Shown: piece by piece, positions 4,576 to 5,557 of the stretch
How the letters are laid out: each line of letters starts with the position of its first letter
Numbering within the stretch: the first letter of the stretch is position 1
Assembly (NCBI GenBank): GCA_012719335.1
Contig: JAAYAO010000023.1
Location: 1-5,557, forward strand
DNA length: 5,557 nt
DNA from: Propionibacterium sp.
GTDB lineage: Bacteria > Actinomycetota > Actinomycetes > Propionibacteriales > Propionibacteriaceae
Direction of reading: 5' to 3'
Made by a program: the position numbers and the translations under genes
The notes under the pieces: model-generated
What the model was told of the DNA's origin: nothing
Databases searched by the model: none
The model's input: the letters and a program-made list of their open reading frames with translations, nothing else

Positions 4576-5557
4576 ATGAGCTACCGCGCCGAATTCGAAG
4601 AAGCCATCAATGACCCGGAGGGGTACTGGGGGCGACAGGCCGAGCGGGTCGACTGGTTCCGCAAACCCCGGCAGGTGCTCGATGCCGAACGGGCGCCGAT
4701 CTACCGCTGGTACCCCGATGGGGTGATGAACACCAGCTTCAACGCCCTCGATCGGCATGTCATCAACGGACGCGGCGATCAGCCCGCCCTGATCTTTCAT
4801 TCGGCGATCACCGACACCCGCCGCACCTACACCTACGCCGAGCTGCTCGACCTGGTGGCCCGCCTCGGTGGAGCGCTGAGTGCCCTGGGTGTGCAGAAGG
4901 GCGACCGGGTGGTCATCTACATGCCGATGGTGGCCGAGGCCGCGATGGCGATGCTCGCCTGCGCGCGGATCGGCGCGATCCACTCGGTGGTCTTCGGTGG
5001 CTTCGCCCCCTCGGAGTTGGCCACCCGGATCGACGACGCCCAACCGAAGGTGATCATCTCCGCGTCCTGCGGCCTGGAGGGCCAGCGGGTGATCGAGTAC
5101 AAGCCGATGCTCGACCGGGCGATCGAGCAGGCCGAGCACAAGCCACAGCACTGCATCATCCTGCAGCGCCCGCAGGCCGAGGCCACGATGATCGAGGAAC
5201 GCGACATCGACTGGCGGGCCGTGATGCACCCCGGTGCGGTCGAACCCGCCGGCTGCGTGGACGTGGCCGCCACCGACCCGCTGTACATCCTGTACACCTC
5301 CGGCACCACGGGTAAGCCCAAGGGCATCGTGCGCGACAACGGTGGTCACGCGGTGGCGATGTGTTACGCGATGGACGAGATCTACGACATCGCCCCCGGC
5401 GAGGTGATGTTCACCGCCTCGGACGTGGGGTGGGTGGTCGGCCACTCGTTCATCGTCTACGCACCGTTGCTGAACGGGTCGACCACGATCCTGTTCGAGG
5501 GCAAGCCGGTGGGTACCCCCGACGCCGGCACCTTCTGGCAGGTGGTGGCCGAGCACA
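4576..5557 (+). CDS. prpE: Propionyl-CoA synthetase (propionate--CoA ligase), 5' part, cut by window end
   Basis: The first 327 codons of an AMP-forming acyl-CoA synthetase that activates propionate with ATP and CoA, via propionyl-AMP, feeding propionyl-CoA into the methylcitrate or methylmalonyl pathway. The acetyl-CoA synthetase-type N-terminal domain covers about residues 1-60 (GYWGRQAERVDWFRKP at 17-31), followed by the AMP-binding domain: SVVFGGFAPSELATRI (137-152), phosphate loop YTSGTTGKPKG (240-250), RDNGGHAVAM (253-262) and ASDVGWVVGHS (281-291). The RDNGGHAVA segment after the phosphate loop separates PrpE from acetyl-CoA synthetase, which has a TTGGY-type sequence there. The family is about 630 residues, so roughly half is present; the C-terminal domain with the acetylatable lysine is off the edge. 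GAAGGAG seven bases before the ATG supports the start. No broken motif is seen. Confidence 0.93.
   Translation, partial: MSYRAEFEEAINDPEGYWGRQAERVDWFRKPRQVLDAERAPIYRWYPDGVMNTSFNALDRHVINGRGDQPALIFHSAITDTRRTYTYAELLDLVARLGGALSALGVQKGDRVVIYMPMVAEAAMAMLACARIGAIHSVVFGGFAPSELATRIDDAQPKVIISASCGLEGQRVIEYKPMLDRAIEQAEHKPQHCIILQRPQAEATMIEERDIDWRAVMHPGAVEPAGCVDVAATDPLYILYTSGTTGKPKGIVRDNGGHAVAMCYAMDEIYDIAPGEVMFTASDVGWVVGHSFIVYAPLLNGSTTILFEGKPVGTPDAGTFWQVVAEH

Noticed and set aside
4411..5556. A long minus-strand open frame opposite prpE
   Set aside because: It is His/Val/Gly/Asp-rich with no domain, and is the antisense shadow of a clearly recognisable prpE.
4576..5557. Acetyl-CoA synthetase (acs) for the right-edge gene
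   Set aside because: The RDNGGHAVA segment after the phosphate loop and the GYWGRQAERVDWFRKP start are PrpE features; Acs has a TTGGY-type segment there.

Overview
The window is very G+C-rich, with G/C-biased third codon positions and GGAG-type ribosome binding sites, as in an actinobacterium. The gene content agrees: actinobacterial Tad-type small pilins (a DUF4244 protein, a TadE-like protein and the 'helicase/secretion neighborhood' TadE-like protein) converge on an SftH/MrfA-type DEAH-box helicase. From memory, this arrangement resembles the Rv3649 / Rv3654c-Rv3660c region of Mycobacterium tuberculosis. The species cannot be named from this window. Propionibacteria-like actinobacteria are possible, but that is a guess.

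Layout. (1) 1-177: the first codons of a minus-strand gene leaving the left edge, its probable promoter with an operator-like palindrome, and the leader of a plus-strand gene. (2) 178-546: a Cof-type HAD phosphatase of only 122 residues. Its normal N-terminus is joined in frame to a normal family C-terminal tail, and most of the cap plus catalytic motifs III and IV are missing. (3) 547-699: a non-coding leader with a perfect consensus DnaA box and an 8-bp inverted repeat. (4) 700-1642: three tightly packed or overlapping plus-strand genes for small pilin-like membrane proteins. The ATPase and platform genes that normally precede them (ssd, tadA, tadB, tadC) are absent from the adjacent DNA. 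(5) 1609-3921, minus: a complete DEAH-box helicase with a DUF1998-type C-terminal cysteine cluster, overlapping the last pilin gene tail to tail by 34 bp. (6) 3922-3968: two small hairpins. (7) 3969-4469, minus: a nitrobindin/FABP-like heme-binding beta-barrel protein, probably translated from a leaderless mRNA. (8) 4470-4575: a compact divergent promoter region with a long dyad and a hairpin that encloses a ribosome binding site. (9) 4576 to the right edge: propionyl-CoA synthetase prpE, cut by the window end after 327 codons.

Functional reading. The three pilin-like genes should form one translationally coupled unit that makes an envelope-associated Tad/Flp-type fibre or its minor components, provided the motor is encoded elsewhere. 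The helicase is a DNA-repair type enzyme that is syntenic with, but probably unrelated in function to, the pilins. The nitrobindin-like gene and prpE share a divergent control region. I see no CRISPR array, tRNA, rRNA, transposon or phage gene. I do not see a clear new multi-gene system. The most unusual items are the internally deleted HAD protein, the pilin genes without adjacent motor genes, and the symmetric elements in the control regions.
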